Of a stretch of DNA of 64,000 bases, positions 42,021 to 53,141 are shown piece by piece (positions within the stretch are counted from its first letter, which is position 1; each line of letters starts with the position of its first letter). The position numbers and the translations under genes are program-made. The stretch covers positions 496,001 to 560,000 of the forward strand of contig NZ_PYLO01000002.1 of the NCBI RefSeq assembly GCF_003024715.1, given 5' to 3'. The notes below the pieces were generated by a model, which was given only the letters and a program-made list of their open reading frames with translations, had not been told where the DNA came from and made no database searches. The DNA is from Clostridium fessum (GTDB lineage: Bacteria > Bacillota > Clostridia > Lachnospirales > Lachnospiraceae).

Positions 42021-42557
42021 TTATACCAGCTCTAACAGAACTTCCATAGCGCCGTCGCCCTTACGCTGACCGATCTTAACGATACGGCTGTAACCACCAT
42101 TGCGGTTAGCGTACTTCGGTGCAAGCTCATCAAACAGCTTAGCCGGCATATCTACCTTCTTAGTGTTTTTCTTCTTGCCTGCTCTTGCAGTCGGAACGTC
42201 TGTTACATCGTAGAGAACCTTCAGCATCTGTCTTCTAGCGTGAAGTCTGGAAGCTTTATCTTTCTTGATCTCTTTCTCTACTTCGTCGTAAACGGTAACT
42301 TTCTTGCCGTCAACAACTTCTTTTACTCTCTTGCCGTTCTCGTCTTTGCGAGCTACCTTAGCGGTAACTTTAACGGTCTCGAAGTTATCTTTCTCTTTTA
42401 CTGCCAGAGCGATCAGACCCTCAGCGATCTTCTTCACTTCTTTTGCTCTTGCCTCAGTGGTAACGATCTTGCCGTTGAATAACAGTGCGGTTACCAGGCT
42501 GCGCAGCATTGCTTTTCTCTGACTGGAAGTTCTTCCAAGTTTTCTATATCCTGCCAT
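42021..42557 (-). CDS. rplQ: Ribosomal protein bL17 with long internal insertion
   Basis: A 178-residue L17, where most bacterial versions are 115-130. The standard N-terminal half ([31 protein letters not shown]-type [18 protein letters not shown]) and C-terminal part ([23 protein letters not shown]) flank a highly charged insertion of about 50 residues starting at [27 protein letters not shown] precedes the chosen ATG. I recall similar insertions in Lachnospiraceae. Confidence 0.96.
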   Translation of the reverse strand: MAGYRKLGRTSSQRKAMLRSLVTALLFNGKIVTTEARAKEVKKIAEGLIALAVKEKDNFETVKVTAKVARKDENGKRVKEVVDGKKVTVYDEVEKEIKKDKASRLHARRQMLKVLYDVTDVPTARAGKKKNTKKVDMPAKLFDELAPKYANRNGGYSRIVKIGQRKGDGAMEVLLELV

Positions 42558-42735
42558 GATTCTTTCTCCTCCATTTGCGGAAGCCGACACTCATGCCCTT
42601 TGGACTTACTGAATGTCTGCTATATAAAATATAATTGTTTGATGGTTATGCAGGGACCTGTGCCATTCGGACTTACCCGTCCCCGTATCTGCATGAAAGG
42701 GACGCACTGCAAAGCACGTCCACCCACGCGGTATC

Positions 42736-43698
42736 TTAAGCCTCTTCGCTCGGGTTGAGCTGCAAGCCTAATTCTTTCAGTTTTGCAAGAACCTCTTCCA
42801 GGGATTTGCGGCCCAGATTTCTGACTTTCATCATATCTTCCGGTGTGCGGTTGCACAGCTCCTCCACTGTATTGATTCCGGCTCTCTTTAAACAGTTGTA
42901 AGAACGAACGGATAACTCCAGCTCGTCGATGTTCATCTCAAGCACTTTCTCTTTCTCGTTGTCTTCCTTCTCTACCATAACCTCTGCGGTCTTGGCATTC
43001 TCGGAAAGGTCAATGAAGAGGTTCAGATGCTCGCTCAGAACCTTTGCTGCCAGGCTGACAGCTTCGTCTGGTGCCAGCGTTCCATTTGTGTATACATCTA
43101 ATGTCAGCTTATCATAATCTGTCACCTGACCCACACGGGTGTTCTCAACGGTCATATTGACACGCTCCACCGGTGTGTAGATAGAATCAACAGCCAGAAC
43201 TCCGATCGGAAGATCTTCACTCTTGTTCTTATCTGCGCTGATGTAGCCGCGGCCCTTCGTGATCGTCAGCTCCATGTAGAATTTGCTGTCCGCGCCGCCG
43301 CTTAATGTAGCGATGACCTGGTCCGGATTCAAAATCTCAATGTCAGAATCAGCGTGAATGTCAGCTGCTGTGATGACGCCTTCGCCCTCGAACTCGATAT
43401 AAGCCGTCTTCGGCTCATTCGTCTCGCTGCTGTTTTTGATCGCCAGACTCTTGATGTTCATGATAATTTCAGTTACATCCTCTTTTACACCAGGGATAGA
43501 ACTGAACTCATGCAAAACGCCGTCGATTTTCACTTGACTTACTGCTGCACCAGGCAAAGAGGAAAGCATAATTCTTCTTAAAGAATTGCCTAATGTGGTA
43601 CCATAGCCTCTTTCCAGCGGTTCAACCACAAATTTGCCATATCTTTTGTCTTCGGAAATCTCAGCAATTTCAATTTTTGGTTTTTCAAAATCGAACAC
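42736..43698 (-). CDS. rpoA: RNA polymerase alpha subunit
   Basis: A 320-residue alpha subunit. N-terminal dimer domain with [17 protein letters not shown] and a C-terminal domain with [35 protein letters not shown]. The start is GTG ([14 protein letters not shown]) after AAAGGAGGGG; a longer ATG frame 26 codons upstream has no ribosome site. Confidence 0.98.
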   Translation of the reverse strand: MFDFEKPKIEIAEISEDKRYGKFVVEPLERGYGTTLGNSLRRIMLSSLPGAAVSQVKIDGVLHEFSSIPGVKEDVTEIIMNIKSLAIKNSSETNEPKTAYIEFEGEGVITAADIHADSDIEILNPDQVIATLSGGADSKFYMELTITKGRGYISADKNKSEDLPIGVLAVDSIYTPVERVNMTVENTRVGQVTDYDKLTLDVYTNGTLAPDEAVSLAAKVLSEHLNLFIDLSENAKTAEVMVEKEDNEKEKVLEMNIDELELSVRSYNCLKRAGINTVEELCNRTPEDMMKVRNLGRKSLEEVLAKLKELGLQLNPSEEA

Positions 43699-43824
43699 GA
43701 TAGCCCCTCCTTTTGGGAACATTTTTGAGGGTCTGCCATACTCTTGTAGTCTCGGAATCTCCCAAGCAGCTGCCAAAGCAGATACATGGGAGATTCTGGA
43801 CTAACATAATAGTAATACTTCTTA

Positions 43825-44418
43825 TTATTTGGAGTACAGCTCGACGATAAGCACTTCGTTTACAGGAACGTCAATTTCGTCTCTGCTCGGTAACTCTTTA
43901 ACAGTACCTTTCAGGTTCTCAGCGTCAACTTCCAGCCATGCCGGTACCATTCTTCCGCCGGTTACCTCAGCGATATCTTTATATCTCTGTGAAGATTTAT
44001 ACTTCTCTTTGATCTCGATTACATCGCCAGCCTTAACTAAGTAGGACGGGATGTTTACGCTCTTGCCGTTTACGAGAACGTGCTTGTGATCTACGATCTG
44101 ACGTGTCTCTTTTCTTGTACGGCCAAAGCCCATTCTGAATAATACATTATCCAGTCTGCACTCCAGAAGGATCATCAGGTTAGCACCGACCTGACCGTTC
44201 ATTCTGGATGCTTTTGCATAGTAATTTCTAAACGGTTTCTCTAACACACCGTAGATGAATTTTGCTTTCTGCTTCTCTCTCAGCTGGAGTGCATACTCGC
44301 TCATCTTTCTGTTGGCTCTCGTTAATTTTCTCGTTGATTTCTTGTCGATTCCTAAATAAACCGGATCAAGGTCAAGAGATCTACATCTTTTAAGTACAGG
44401 AACTCTATCTACTGCCAC
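43825..44418 (-). CDS. rpsD: Ribosomal protein uS4
   Basis: A 197-residue S4: RVPVLKRCRSLDLDPVYLG at the start, then the S4 RNA-binding fold (RLDNVLFRMGF, RQIVDHKHVLVNGKSVNIPSY). The start lacks the N-terminal cysteine cluster of zinc-type S4. Usually also the repressor of the alpha operon. Confidence 0.98.
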   Translation of the reverse strand: MAVDRVPVLKRCRSLDLDPVYLGIDKKSTRKLTRANRKMSEYALQLREKQKAKFIYGVLEKPFRNYYAKASRMNGQVGANLMILLECRLDNVLFRMGFGRTRKETRQIVDHKHVLVNGKSVNIPSYLVKAGDVIEIKEKYKSSQRYKDIAEVTGGRMVPAWLEVDAENLKGTVKELPSRDEIDVPVNEVLIVELYSK

Positions 44419-44436
44419 TTTACTTGCACCTCCTAA

Positions 44437-44838
44437 TTAGACTCTTCTACGTTTCGGCGGACGGCATCCGTTATGCGGAACCGGAGTTACGTCCTTAATG
44501 CTTGTTACTTCCAGACCACATGCCTGAAGAGCACGGATTGCTGCTTCACGACCGGATCCCGGACCTTTTACCATAACGTCTACAGACTTTAAGCCATGGA
44601 TAAGAGCTGCCTTCGTTGCAGTTTCTGCAGCCATCTGAGCTGCATATGGAGTAGATTTCCTTGAACCTCTAAATCCCAGACCGCCTGCACTTGCCCATGA
44701 TAAGGCATTACCCTGTGCATCTGTTAAAGTAACGATTGTGTTATTAAAAGATGACTGGATGTGCGCCTGTCCGCGTTCAACGTTTTTCTTTACACGCTTT
44801 TTTGTCACTTTCTTGCCAGTGGACACTTTTTTAGCCAT
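44437..44838 (-). CDS. rpsK: Ribosomal protein uS11
   Basis: A 133-residue S11 with [40 protein letters not shown] and the basic end [11 protein letters not shown]. Eighteen bases upstream of rpsD. Confidence 0.99.
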   Translation of the reverse strand: MAKKVSTGKKVTKKRVKKNVERGQAHIQSSFNNTIVTLTDAQGNALSWASAGGLGFRGSRKSTPYAAQMAAETATKAALIHGLKSVDVMVKGPGSGREAAIRALQACGLEVTSIKDVTPVPHNGCRPPKRRRV

Positions 44839-44913
44839 TTTAAACTAACCTACTTTCTCAAATATTGAATCCTGTTGCTAAACCTAACCTGATTCAGTTT
44901 CCTTGTTACTTAA

Positions 44914-45282
44914 TTATTTCTTCTTGTTTGCTACTGTCTTTCTCGGACCCTTACGAGTTCTAGCGTTGGTCTTTGTCTTCTGACCACGAACCGGAAGGCT
45001 CTTTCTATGACGGATGCCTCTGTAGCATCCAATCTCCTGCAGTCTCTTGATGTTCATAGCGATCTCTCTTCTCAGATCACCCTCAACCACCTGACTGTCA
45101 GCGATGATTGCCGCAAGCTTCTTAACTTCATCGTCAGTTAAGTCCTTAACACGAGTGTCAGGATTAACTTCAGCTTCGGCCAGGATACGGGCTGCACTTG
45201 CTCTACCGATACCGTAGATGTAAGTCAAGCCGATCTCTACGCGTTTCTCTCTTGGTAAATCGACACCTGAAATACGAGCCAT
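44914..45282 (-). CDS. rpsM: Ribosomal protein uS13
   Basis: A 122-residue S13: [53 protein letters not shown] and a lysine-rich tail. Follows rpmJ. Confidence 0.99.
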   Translation of the reverse strand: MARISGVDLPREKRVEIGLTYIYGIGRASAARILAEAEVNPDTRVKDLTDDEVKKLAAIIADSQVVEGDLRREIAMNIKRLQEIGCYRGIRHRKSLPVRGQKTKTNARTRKGPRKTVANKKK

Positions 45283-45413
45283 GTGTGTAGTACACCTCCA
45301 TTAGTTTTTCTTACTTCTTCGTTGATAATGTATAAATTTGCTTAAACTACTGAACAACTCATCCGAGTGGTTCATAATAGAAAGCCGCGCGAAAAAATAG
45401 ATGCTAAATCAAA

Positions 45414-45527
45414 TTAGCCCTGTCTTTGTTTGTGCTTCGGATTCTCACAGATTACTCTGATACTGCCTTTTCTCTTGATGATCTTGCACTTTTCGCAAAT
45501 TGGTTTAACCGATGATCTAACCTTCAC
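45414..45527 (-). CDS. rpmJ: Ribosomal protein bL36
   Basis: A 37-residue L36 below usual size cut-offs: [20 protein letters not shown] followed by [15 protein letters not shown], with the zinc-binding CxxC...C...H set intact. The start is GTG after AAGGAG. First gene after the internal alpha-operon promoter. Confidence 0.98.
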   Translation of the reverse strand: MKVRSSVKPICEKCKIIKRKGSIRVICENPKHKQRQG

Positions 45528-45696
45528 AGCAATTCTCCTTTCCGTAATAGTCCGTCCAATCTCGGACATACAATTTTTTATAACCTATTGCAGTCCTGTG
45601 TCGGACTTACAGGTACAACAGACTCGTTCCATCCCTCTGCCGTGAGAGGACAAAAGGGCGGATCTTACCTGATGCTTCAACAAAGTTCGCTAAAGC

Positions 45697-45725
45697 ATTA
45701 TAACATTTAAAATCCTATAATGCAA
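45697..45725 (-). promoter_or_regulatory. Internal promoter before rpmJ (alpha operon)
   Basis: TTGCAT (45720-45725) and TATAAT (45697-45702) on the minus strand, exactly 17 apart, between infA and rpmJ. It leaves a leader of about 160 bases before rpmJ. Confidence 0.78.
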
Positions 45726-45776
45726 GCGAAATTTACACTTCTCTCAATATTTTTATTGAGAAAAATGGATTGGTCT

Positions 45777-45995
45777 TTATTTATCTCTCCAAATGATTCT
45801 TCCCTTAGAGAGATCGTATGGCGACATTTCCATTGTAACCTTATCGCCCGGCAGAATACGGATGTAGTTCATACGGAGTTTTCCGCTGATCGTAGCAAGT
45901 ACGATGTGTCCGTTTTCCAGTTCTACCTTAAACATAGCGTTCGGCAGCTTCTCTGCTACTACGCCCTCAATCTCAATTACATCTGCTTTCGACAT
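45777..45995 (-). CDS. infA: Translation initiation factor IF-1
   Basis: A 72-residue IF-1, one OB-fold: [75 protein letters not shown] precedes the ATG. One base separates it from the KOW-domain gene upstream. Confidence 0.99.
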   Translation of the reverse strand: MSKADVIEIEGVVAEKLPNAMFKVELENGHIVLATISGKLRMNYIRILPGDKVTMEMSPYDLSKGRIIWRDK

Positions 45996-45996
45996 T

Positions 45997-46269
45997 CTAT
46001 ATACCTCCCTGCAATGATTTCTGAATGAAATAGCGGATCGCTTCATCCTGGACTGCCGCGCCGTCCGCAAACTGGGCTGCCAGCGCCTCATCCCACTTGT
46101 GGGAGAACTGCACGTGCTTTCTCTTCTTGCGTTTCGGCTTGGCGGCAGTTTTGGTGCGTCCGTCTGCCAGATACACATAGTGTGCATCTTCTCTGACTAT
46201 GATATAATAATTGCCTTTGTCATGCCCCGCCAGCGAGCGGACCAGACAGGCCATTCCATATTCCGTCAT
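45997..46269 (-). CDS. KOW-domain RNA-binding protein (L14e-like)
   Basis: A 90-residue protein whose first half fits a KOW/SH3-like RNA-binding fold ([41 protein letters not shown]). This small gene sits between map and infA in many clostridia and resembles eukaryotic/archaeal L14e-type proteins. It probably binds ribosomal RNA or aids assembly; no function is established. Confidence 0.88.
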   Translation of the reverse strand: MTEYGMACLVRSLAGHDKGNYYIIVREDAHYVYLADGRTKTAAKPKRKKRKHVQFSHKWDEALAAQFADGAAVQDEAIRYFIQKSLQGGI

Positions 46270-46523
46270 TCTGATCTCCGTTTCTACTTAGACAGACACT
46301 TTCTAAAAAACATCGCTGCTGATTGACGCAGCTCCAGCAGATACGCTGCCATTTCTCCCACTCTGCCTGAAACATCCAAAAAACATGCAGGTTTGTCTGA
46401 AACAAACGATTTTTGTCCATTTCACAAAGTGCAACCAGTTTGGAGAAACAACCAGTGGCAGCCAGCTGGAACCAGCCAAATCAACGCTTCAATTTTCACA
46501 AAAGGTTCTTTCCTATTTTCTAT
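46270..46523. other. Gap between map and the KOW gene
   Basis: About 250 bases without a supported gene. The minus strand has degenerate repeats of CTGGTT/CTGG. A 66-codon frame overlaps the KOW gene start and is not convincing. Confidence 0.35.
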
Positions 46524-47273
46524 CTATAAAGACAGAATCTCAGGCTCATTTTCTGTAATTAGAATCGTATTTTCATAATGGGCAGCCCAGCCGCCGTCTT
46601 CCGTCATGACGGTCCAGTCATCATCGAGCCAGACTACTTCGTAGCTGCCCTCGGTGATCATCGGCTCGATCGCGAGCGTCATGCCGGGCTGTAAGAGAAT
46701 TCCTTTTCTTTTTCTTGCAAAATTCGGAATCTCCGGATCCTCATGCAGATGAGAACCGATTCCATGGCCTACCAGATCTCTGACAACACCAAAGCCGAAG
46801 CTTTCAGCATATTTCTGAATGGCTACAGAGATGTCATTGAGATGATTGCCAGCTTTGGCAAATTTAATCCCCTCAAAAAAGCTCTGTCTGGTAACTTCAA
46901 TCAGTTTTTTCGCATCATCGTCGATCTGACCGATGCCATAAGTCCGGGCTGCATCCGAGTGATATCCTTTATAGATAACACCTGCATCCAGACTGACAAT
47001 ATCACCCTCATCAAGGAAATGTTCCTTATGAGGAATTCCATGGACAACCTCATCATTGACAGAGACACAGATGGAGGCAGGATAGCCATTGTAATTTTTG
47101 AATGAGGGAATGCAGCCGTAGCTTCGGATGATTTCCTCTCCCATATGATCAATGTCCCAGGTGGACATTCCCGGACGAAGGTTCTTCGCCAGTTCCTCGT
47201 GAGTTTTGGCAAGGATTCTGCCAGCCTCACGCATGAGTTCTATCTCCCTGGGAGATTTTATCGTCACTGCCAT
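46524..47273 (-). CDS. map: Methionine aminopeptidase, type I
   Basis: A 249-residue enzyme with the metal ligands in SLDAGVIYKGYHSDAARTY (two Asp), DLVGHGIGSHLHEDPEIPNF (His), TLAIEPMI and a final Glu near TEDGGWAAHYENTI. Removes initiator methionine. Three bases after adk. Confidence 0.97.
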   Translation of the reverse strand: MAVTIKSPREIELMREAGRILAKTHEELAKNLRPGMSTWDIDHMGEEIIRSYGCIPSFKNYNGYPASICVSVNDEVVHGIPHKEHFLDEGDIVSLDAGVIYKGYHSDAARTYGIGQIDDDAKKLIEVTRQSFFEGIKFAKAGNHLNDISVAIQKYAESFGFGVVRDLVGHGIGSHLHEDPEIPNFARKRKGILLQPGMTLAIEPMITEGSYEVVWLDDDWTVMTEDGGWAAHYENTILITENEPEILSL

Positions 47274-47276
47274 CTT

Positions 47277-47921
47277 TTATGCTCCCAAAATGTCAACAAT
47301 GTTTTTAAACACGGTTTCCATAGACAGTGTACCGTCTATCGCATGCAGAACACCTTTTTTCTTATAGTAATCAATCAGAGGATGTGTCTGCTCATGATAT
47401 ACTTCCAGACGTTTCTGTACGGTCTCCGGCTTATCATCGTCGCGAAGAACCAGTTCAGAACCACATTTATCGCAGATTCCTTCTTTTTTCGGTGCTGCAA
47501 ACTCTGTATGATACGTAGCGCCGCACTTTAAGCATGCACGACGGCCTGCCATACGATTTACAATATTCGCATCCGGCACTTCTACATCGAGAGCGAAATC
47601 AATTGCCTCTCCGTTTTCTTTCAGTGCTGCTGTCAGGCTCTCTGCCTGCGGAATCGTTCTTGGAAATCCGTCCAGGATATAGCCATTCTCGCAATCTGCT
47701 TCGTGAATACGATCAAGAAGCATGCCGATCGTTACTTCATCCGGCACCAGCAATCCCTGATCGATGAACGATTTTGCTTTTTTGCCCAGCTCTGTACCCG
47801 CTTTGATATTAGAGCGGAAAATATCTCCGGTTGAAATGTGCGGAATGTTATATTTCTCTGCAATTTTATCAGCCTGTGTTCCTTTACCGGCTCCCGGTGC
47901 TCCTAACATAACAATCTTCAT
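47277..47921 (-). CDS. adk: Adenylate kinase
   Basis: A 214-residue long-form enzyme: P-loop GAPGAGKGTQADKIAEKY, NMP domain, DGFPRTIPQAESL, and a zinc lid with four cysteines (CLKCGATYH, CDKCG), typical of Gram-positives. Confidence 0.98.
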   Translation of the reverse strand: MKIVMLGAPGAGKGTQADKIAEKYNIPHISTGDIFRSNIKAGTELGKKAKSFIDQGLLVPDEVTIGMLLDRIHEADCENGYILDGFPRTIPQAESLTAALKENGEAIDFALDVEVPDANIVNRMAGRRACLKCGATYHTEFAAPKKEGICDKCGSELVLRDDDKPETVQKRLEVYHEQTHPLIDYYKKKGVLHAIDGTLSMETVFKNIVDILGA

Positions 47922-48028
47922 AATGGTACAATCTCCCTATATACAACAGAATCGCCTCCAGGCAGGAGCTGTCTCCGGCCACCTCCAGCCGTTAAGAAAG
48001 AGAGCTCCCGCCCAGAAAGCGAGTTATC

Positions 48029-49345
48029 TTAGTCGTTTAAGAATCCTTTATAGTTGCGAACCAGCATCTGTGATTCGACTGCTTTGATTGTCTCAAGTAC
48101 TACACCTACGATAATGATAAGAGAAGTACCTCCAAAGGAGAGACGGCTCACTGAGAACAGTCCAGAGACAATGATCGGAACCAGGCAGACAATAATAAGT
48201 CCGCAAGCACCAATCAGTATAATATACTCCAGAATTCCATCCAAATAATCGGATGTTGGCTTTCCTGGACGAATGCCCGGGATGAAACCGCCGGATTTCT
48301 TCATGTTGTTTGCCACCTCAAGCGGGTTGAATGTTATGGATGTGTAGAAATACGCAAACACAATAATCAACGCGATGTAGACAATTAAGCCAACTGAATA
48401 AGCCGGACGCTCCGGATTAAACCAGGAGCTGGAATTCAGAGCCAGAAGAATCTTTCCTCCGATGGTGTCATAATTAACCTGGAAAAATCCAGCAATTACC
48501 ACCGGGAAAGACATCAGGGATGAAGCAAAGATAACAGGAATAACACCTGCTGTATTTACTTTTAACGGGATGCTTGTGGACTGACCGCCAACCATCTTAC
48601 GTCCCTGCATCTTTTTAGAATACTGAACCGGAATTCTCCGCTCTGCATCCTGTAAAATGATAACAAATACAACCATCGCTACGATAACCGCTACGATAAT
48701 CACGGCTGTTACAACTGCAACCGCCACGATCTTGCCCTGCAGGAAACGCTCATAGAGCGTAATCATATCGCTTGGCATGGTTGAAATGATATTGAACAGA
48801 AGCACGATAGAAATACCGTTTCCGACGCCGTTCTCGGTGATTCGCTCACCGATCCACATCAGCATGGCACTTCCGGCTGTCATTGTCACAATAGCGACAA
48901 TCACATTCAGGGCAGTAAACTCAACTAAAAGTCCCTTGCCGCCGAAACCGATCGCCATAGCGACGGACTGCATCAGCGCCAGTGCAACCGTAAGGTAACG
49001 CGTATATTCCGCAATCTTCTTTCTTCCGTCCTCGCCCTCCTGCTGCATTTCCTCTAATTTCGGAATTGCAATTGTCAGAAGCTGCATGATAATGGAAGAA
49101 GTGATGTACGGGGTAATACTCAATGCGAATACCGACATGTTCGTGAACGAACCGCCGGTAATCGTATTGAAGAAACCAAACGCATCATTGGACTGTCTTG
49201 TAAACAGTTCCTGGAAAAATGTTGTATTAACTCCGGGAATCGGCAGCTGCGATCCGATACGGGTCACAACCAGCATAAAGAACGTATAGAGGAGTTTTTC
49301 TCTGACCTCTTTTATCTTAAATGCATTCTGGAGCGTTTTTAACAT
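48029..49345 (-). CDS. secY: Protein translocase subunit SecY
   Basis: A 438-residue SecY with ten membrane helices: KEVREKLLYTFFMLVVTRIG, the plug region, the helix pair around EGEDGRKKIAEYTRYLTVAL, and FKP-type loop GGQSTSIPLKVNTAGVIPVIFASSL is present in shortened view. Two bases upstream of its start ends rplO. Forms the export channel. Confidence 0.98.
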   Translation of the reverse strand: MLKTLQNAFKIKEVREKLLYTFFMLVVTRIGSQLPIPGVNTTFFQELFTRQSNDAFGFFNTITGGSFTNMSVFALSITPYITSSIIMQLLTIAIPKLEEMQQEGEDGRKKIAEYTRYLTVALALMQSVAMAIGFGGKGLLVEFTALNVIVAIVTMTAGSAMLMWIGERITENGVGNGISIVLLFNIISTMPSDMITLYERFLQGKIVAVAVVTAVIIVAVIVAMVVFVIILQDAERRIPVQYSKKMQGRKMVGGQSTSIPLKVNTAGVIPVIFASSLMSFPVVIAGFFQVNYDTIGGKILLALNSSSWFNPERPAYSVGLIVYIALIIVFAYFYTSITFNPLEVANNMKKSGGFIPGIRPGKPTSDYLDGILEYIILIGACGLIIVCLVPIIVSGLFSVSRLSFGGTSLIIIVGVVLETIKAVESQMLVRNYKGFLND

Positions 49346-49346
49346 A

Positions 49347-49787
49347 TTAGATCACCTCGCAGGTTCCGCCAACGGCCTCGATCTTAGCTTTCGCGCCTTC
49401 ACTTACCGCATCAACCTTTACGTTCAGCTTTTTGGTCAGCTCGCCATTGCCGAGGATCTTAACGCCGTCACGCGGGTTCTTTACGATGCCTGCTTCGATT
49501 AATGTTTCAACCGTAACAACTGTGTCGTTCTCGAATCTCTCAAGAGCGCTTACGTTGATACCAACGATGGTCTTAGAATTTCTGTTTGTGAAGCCTCTCT
49601 TCGGGAGACGTCTATATAACGGCATCTGACCGCCTTCAAATCCTGGTCTCGGAGCGCCGGAACGAGCTTTCTGTCCCTTATGTCCCTTACCAGCAGTCTT
49701 ACCATTGCCTGATGCGTGACCACGACCTCTTCTGAAGCTGTCGCTGTGCTTAGAGCCTACCGCCGGCTTTAAATTGGATAAATCCAT
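49347..49787 (-). CDS. rplO: Ribosomal protein uL15
   Basis: A 146-residue L15: [19 protein letters not shown], the glycine-rich [20 protein letters not shown], and the LPKRGFTN core. AAGGAGGTGCAGTC precedes the chosen ATG. Confidence 0.99.
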   Translation of the reverse strand: MDLSNLKPAVGSKHSDSFRRGRGHASGNGKTAGKGHKGQKARSGAPRPGFEGGQMPLYRRLPKRGFTNRNSKTIVGINVSALERFENDTVVTVETLIEAGIVKNPRDGVKILGNGELTKKLNVKVDAVSEGAKAKIEAVGGTCEVI

Positions 49788-49810
49788 GACTGCACCTCCT
49801 TGCAAATATC

Positions 49811-49993
49811 TTAGATTTCCTCTACTTTAACTAAATGTCTAACATTCTGGATCATGCCTCTGATAGCGGCGTTGTCCGGCTGCTCAACTGTCTTGCCAGT
49901 CTTGTTTAAACCAAGAGCTGCAACCGTTGCTTTCTGCTTCGGGATAGCGCCAATAGGAGACTTAACCAATGTGATTTTTAATTTCTCTGCCAT
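49811..49993 (-). CDS. rpmD: Ribosomal protein uL30
   Basis: A 60-residue L30: [33 protein letters not shown], the complete short form. AGGAGGAGAT precedes it. Confidence 0.99.
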   Translation of the reverse strand: MAEKLKITLVKSPIGAIPKQKATVAALGLNKTGKTVEQPDNAAIRGMIQNVRHLVKVEEI

Positions 49994-50008
49994 TTTTATC
50001 TCCTCCTA

Positions 50009-50518
50009 TTAGTTCAGAATTTCTTCTACAGACTTACCGCGAAGTTTTGCAACCTCTTCCGGAGTCTTTAAAGAACCTAAGCCTGCCAGGGTAGCAAGAA
50101 CTACGTTTGCCTTGTTGTTGGAACCAAGGGATTTTGTACGGATGTTCTTGTAACCAGCCAGATCCAGTACGGCACGAGCCGGACCACCAGCGATAATACC
50201 GGTACCTTCCGGAGCCTTCTTCAGAAGTACGTTAGCGCTTCCGAATTTGCCGAGGAAATCGTGCGGGATGCTATTGTTCTCATCGAACGGAACCTCCATC
50301 AGGTTTCTGGCAGCTGCCTCTTTGCCCTTGCGGATTGCTTCCGGAACCTCAGCAGCTTTTCCCATACCAGCACCAACGTGGCCGTTTTTATCTCCAACTA
50401 CTACTAAAGCGGAAAAACGCATTGTACGTCCGCCCTTAACGGTCTTGGATACACGTTTGATTGCCACTACAGTATCCTCTAACTCGAACTGGTTGGCATC
50501 AATTTTTGTACGTTTCAT
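50009..50518 (-). CDS. rpsE: Ribosomal protein uS5
   Basis: A 169-residue S5: [40 protein letters not shown], and the fidelity loop region near [29 protein letters not shown] precedes the chosen ATG; 17 upstream codons overlap rplR and are unlikely. Confidence 0.98.
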   Translation of the reverse strand: MKRTKIDANQFELEDTVVAIKRVSKTVKGGRTMRFSALVVVGDKNGHVGAGMGKAAEVPEAIRKGKEAAARNLMEVPFDENNSIPHDFLGKFGSANVLLKKAPEGTGIIAGGPARAVLDLAGYKNIRTKSLGSNNKANVVLATLAGLGSLKTPEEVAKLRGKSVEEILN

Positions 50519-50537
50519 GTGTATGTTCTCCTTCCTA

Positions 50538-50906
50538 CTAGAATTCCAGACCAGCCTCGCGGGCTGCATCTGCTAATGCCTGAACTTTTCCGTGGTAAAT
50601 AAATCCGCCTCTATCGAAGACAACTTCTTTAATACCTTTTTCAAGCGCTCTCTTAGCGATTACAGTTCCAACGTGAGCTGCTGCTGCAACATCGTTCGTC
50701 TTCTCCAGTTCAGCTTTAACTTCCTTCTCGGCAGTGGAAGCTGCTACTAAAGTTTTTCCAACTGTATCATCAATGATCTGAGCATACATATGATTATTAC
50801 TTCTAAACACTGCTAAACGCGGTCTCTCGGCTGTGCCAGAAAAACGGTTGCGTAATCTAACGTGTTTTTTAACGCGAATTTCGCTTCTTGACTGTTTGCT
50901 AACCAT
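50538..50906 (-). CDS. rplR: Ribosomal protein uL18
   Basis: A 122-residue L18: [73 protein letters not shown] precedes the ATG; a GTG two codons earlier is too close to that site. Confidence 0.98.
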   Translation of the reverse strand: MVSKQSRSEIRVKKHVRLRNRFSGTAERPRLAVFRSNNHMYAQIIDDTVGKTLVAASTAEKEVKAELEKTNDVAAAAHVGTVIAKRALEKGIKEVVFDRGGFIYHGKVQALADAAREAGLEF

Positions 50907-50923
50907 CTTCACACTCTCCTTAA

Positions 50924-51466
50924 TTATTTCTTACCAGTCTTACCAACTTTACGTCTGATAACCTCATCGGCATACTTAATACCTTTGCCCTTGTACGGCT
51001 CAGGTCTTCTCTTATCCCGAATCTCAGCTGCATACTGGCCAACTTTTTCTTTGCTGATACCTTTAACAGTGATCTTGTTCTGTCCTTCCAGAACAGTCTC
51101 AATGCCTTCCGGATCTTCCATCTCTACCGGATGGGAGTAACCAAGGCTGAGAACCAGTTTCTTGCCCTGCTTCGCTGCTCTGTAACCAACACCGTTAACT
51201 TCCAGGACTTTCTCATAGCCTTCTGTTACACCATGAATCATGTTGTTAATTAAGGTTCTTGTCAGACCGTGTAAAGATTTCATTTTCTTTAAGTCGTTCG
51301 GTCTGGTAACTACGATATGACCATCCTCTTCTTTGATGTTCATCTCAACCGGGAGTTCTCTCTCAAGAGTTCCCTTCGGACCTTTTACAGTCACTAAATT
51401 GTTCTCTGCGATTGTTACGGTTACGCCCGCCGGAATCGCAACTGGCATTCTTCCGATACGTGACAT
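50924..51466 (-). CDS. rplF: Ribosomal protein uL6
   Basis: A 180-residue L6 with two related alpha/beta domains: [38 protein letters not shown] and the C-terminal [20 protein letters not shown]. Confidence 0.99.
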   Translation of the reverse strand: MSRIGRMPVAIPAGVTVTIAENNLVTVKGPKGTLERELPVEMNIKEEDGHIVVTRPNDLKKMKSLHGLTRTLINNMIHGVTEGYEKVLEVNGVGYRAAKQGKKLVLSLGYSHPVEMEDPEGIETVLEGQNKITVKGISKEKVGQYAAEIRDKRRPEPYKGKGIKYADEVIRRKVGKTGKK

Positions 51467-51565
51467 GCCTTTTACCTCCTACTTAGATTTTCGGAGAAGC
51501 CTGAGCGGCTTCTCTGTTTTCAGTTGTATCTATACCTTGTCTAAACCGATGATGATGCTTTCGGC

Positions 51566-51967
51566 TTACCAAACAAATGCAAGAACTTCTCCGCCTACGC
51601 CGAGTTCTCTTGCCTGCTTGTCAGTGATAACGCCCTGGTTGGTGGAGATGATAGCTACACCTAAACCGCCCAGTACCTTCGGCATATCTTCCTTGTTTGC
51701 GTAGATACGCAGACCCGGTTTGGAAATTCTCTTGATGCCGGAGATGATTTTCTCGTTTTTGTCTTTACCGTACTTTAAGGTAATACGGATAGTCTTGAAA
51801 TTGCCGTCCTCAACAACGTCATATTTCTTGATGAAACCTTCCTTTACCAGGATGTCAGCGATTGCTAATTTCATCTTGGAAGACGGAACATCTACTGTAT
51901 CATGTTTTGCAGTGTTAGCATTACGGATTCTTGTAAGCATATCTGCAATCGGATCGCTCATTGTCAT
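51566..51967 (-). CDS. rpsH: Ribosomal protein uS8
   Basis: A 133-residue S8: [38 protein letters not shown], and a C-terminal [27 protein letters not shown] lies ten bases before the chosen ATG; an ATG two codons on is possible. Often the repressor of the spc operon. Confidence 0.98.
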   Translation of the reverse strand: MTMSDPIADMLTRIRNANTAKHDTVDVPSSKMKLAIADILVKEGFIKKYDVVEDGNFKTIRITLKYGKDKNEKIISGIKRISKPGLRIYANKEDMPKVLGGLGVAIISTNQGVITDKQARELGVGGEVLAFVW

Positions 51968-52060
51968 TTTGAGTGTGCCTCCTTATAATTTGACTACCAC
52001 TTACTGTAAGTGGGTTTCGGTGGGTTGTGCGGGAACGCCCCGCACTAAGTTGCTTTCGGC

Positions 52061-52246
52061 TTACCAGCTTGCTTTCTTTACGCCCGGAATTTCGCCCTTG
52101 TAAGCTAATTCACGGAAGCAAACTCTGCAGATGCCGTATTTTCTTAAATATGCATGCGGACGACCGCAGATTCTGCAGCGGTTATATTCTCTGGTGGAGA
52201 ATTTTGCCGGACGCTGCTGTTTAATCTTCATTGAAGTTTTAGCCAT
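52061..52246 (-). CDS. rpsN: Ribosomal protein uS14, zinc type
   Basis: A 61-residue type Z S14 with [20 protein letters not shown], the full four-cysteine zinc site. No zinc-free paralogue is seen in this window. Confidence 0.99.
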   Translation of the reverse strand: MAKTSMKIKQQRPAKFSTREYNRCRICGRPHAYLRKYGICRVCFRELAYKGEIPGVKKASW

Positions 52247-52260
52247 GATAAATCCTCCTA

Positions 52261-52800
52261 TTATTTAGCAAATGGCATGTTGAACTGAGTTAACAGCTCA
52301 CGTGCTTCTTCGTCGGTCTTAGCAGTGGTAACGAAGATGATATCCATACCTCTTACCTTATCTACTTTATCGTACTCGATCTCCGGGAAGATAAGCTGCT
52401 CTTTGATACCCAGAGCGTAGTTGCCTCTGCCGTCAAATGCGTTCGGATTTACACCGCGGAAGTCTCTTACTCGCGGAAGAGCCAGGTTGATCAGACGATC
52501 AGCGAACTCATACATCTTCTCGCCACGCAGGGTAACTTTACAGCCGATAGCCATACCCTCTCTAAGTTTGAAGTTAGCGACTGATTTTTTCGCTTTTGTA
52601 AGAACTGCCTTCTGGCCAGTGATGATTTCCATATCTCTTACAGCAGAGTCCAGAACTTTAGCATTTTCTTTTGCCTCGCCAACGCCCATGTTGATAACAA
52701 TCTTGTCCAGCTTCGGCACTTCCATGATATTTTTATATCCGAATTTTTTGATCATAGCGTCTACGATTTCGCTCTGATACATTTCTTTTAATCTAGCCAA
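52261..52800 (-). CDS. rplE: Ribosomal protein uL5
   Basis: A 179-residue L5: [60 protein letters not shown]. Binds 5S rRNA. Fourteen bases before rpsN. Confidence 0.99.
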   Translation of the reverse strand: MARLKEMYQSEIVDAMIKKFGYKNIMEVPKLDKIVINMGVGEAKENAKVLDSAVRDMEIITGQKAVLTKAKKSVANFKLREGMAIGCKVTLRGEKMYEFADRLINLALPRVRDFRGVNPNAFDGRGNYALGIKEQLIFPEIEYDKVDKVRGMDIIFVTTAKTDEEARELLTQFNMPFAK

Positions 52801-52823
52801 TTTTAACGTTCCTCCTCTCTGTA

Positions 52824-53129
52824 TTAGTCAATTACTTTACCGGTTGCCTTAGCAACGCGGACTTTCTTGCCGTCTTCTACTTTGAAGCCAACTCTCGTAG
52901 CCTTGCCATCCACTACCAGCATAACGTTGGAAATGTCAAGCGCGCCTTCCTGATGGATGATGCCGCCCTGCTGATTAGCTGCAGACGGTTTGGTATGCTT
53001 TGTTACCATGTTGCATCCCTCAACCAGGACTGTATTCTTCTTTACATTAACGGAAAGAACTTTTCCGGTTTTATCTTTGTCTTTACCTGTGATAACCTTT
53101 ACCAGGTCGCCTTTTTTAATTTTATGCAC
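52824..53129 (-). CDS. rplX: Ribosomal protein uL24
   Basis: A 101-residue L24 with its KOW motif [20 protein letters not shown], then [21 protein letters not shown] start at GTG (MHKIKKGD) because TAGGAGG is eight bases before it; the GTG three codons upstream overlaps that site. Confidence 0.97.
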   Translation of the reverse strand: MHKIKKGDLVKVITGKDKDKTGKVLSVNVKKNTVLVEGCNMVTKHTKPSAANQQGGIIHQEGALDISNVMLVVDGKATRVGFKVEDGKKVRVAKATGKVID

Positions 53130-53141
53130 AGCTGACACCTC

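Noticed and set aside
46290-46500. CTGG-rich degenerate repeats and a 66-codon frame between map and the KOW gene
   Set aside because: Repeats are too irregular to define a unit, and the frame overlaps the KOW gene start.
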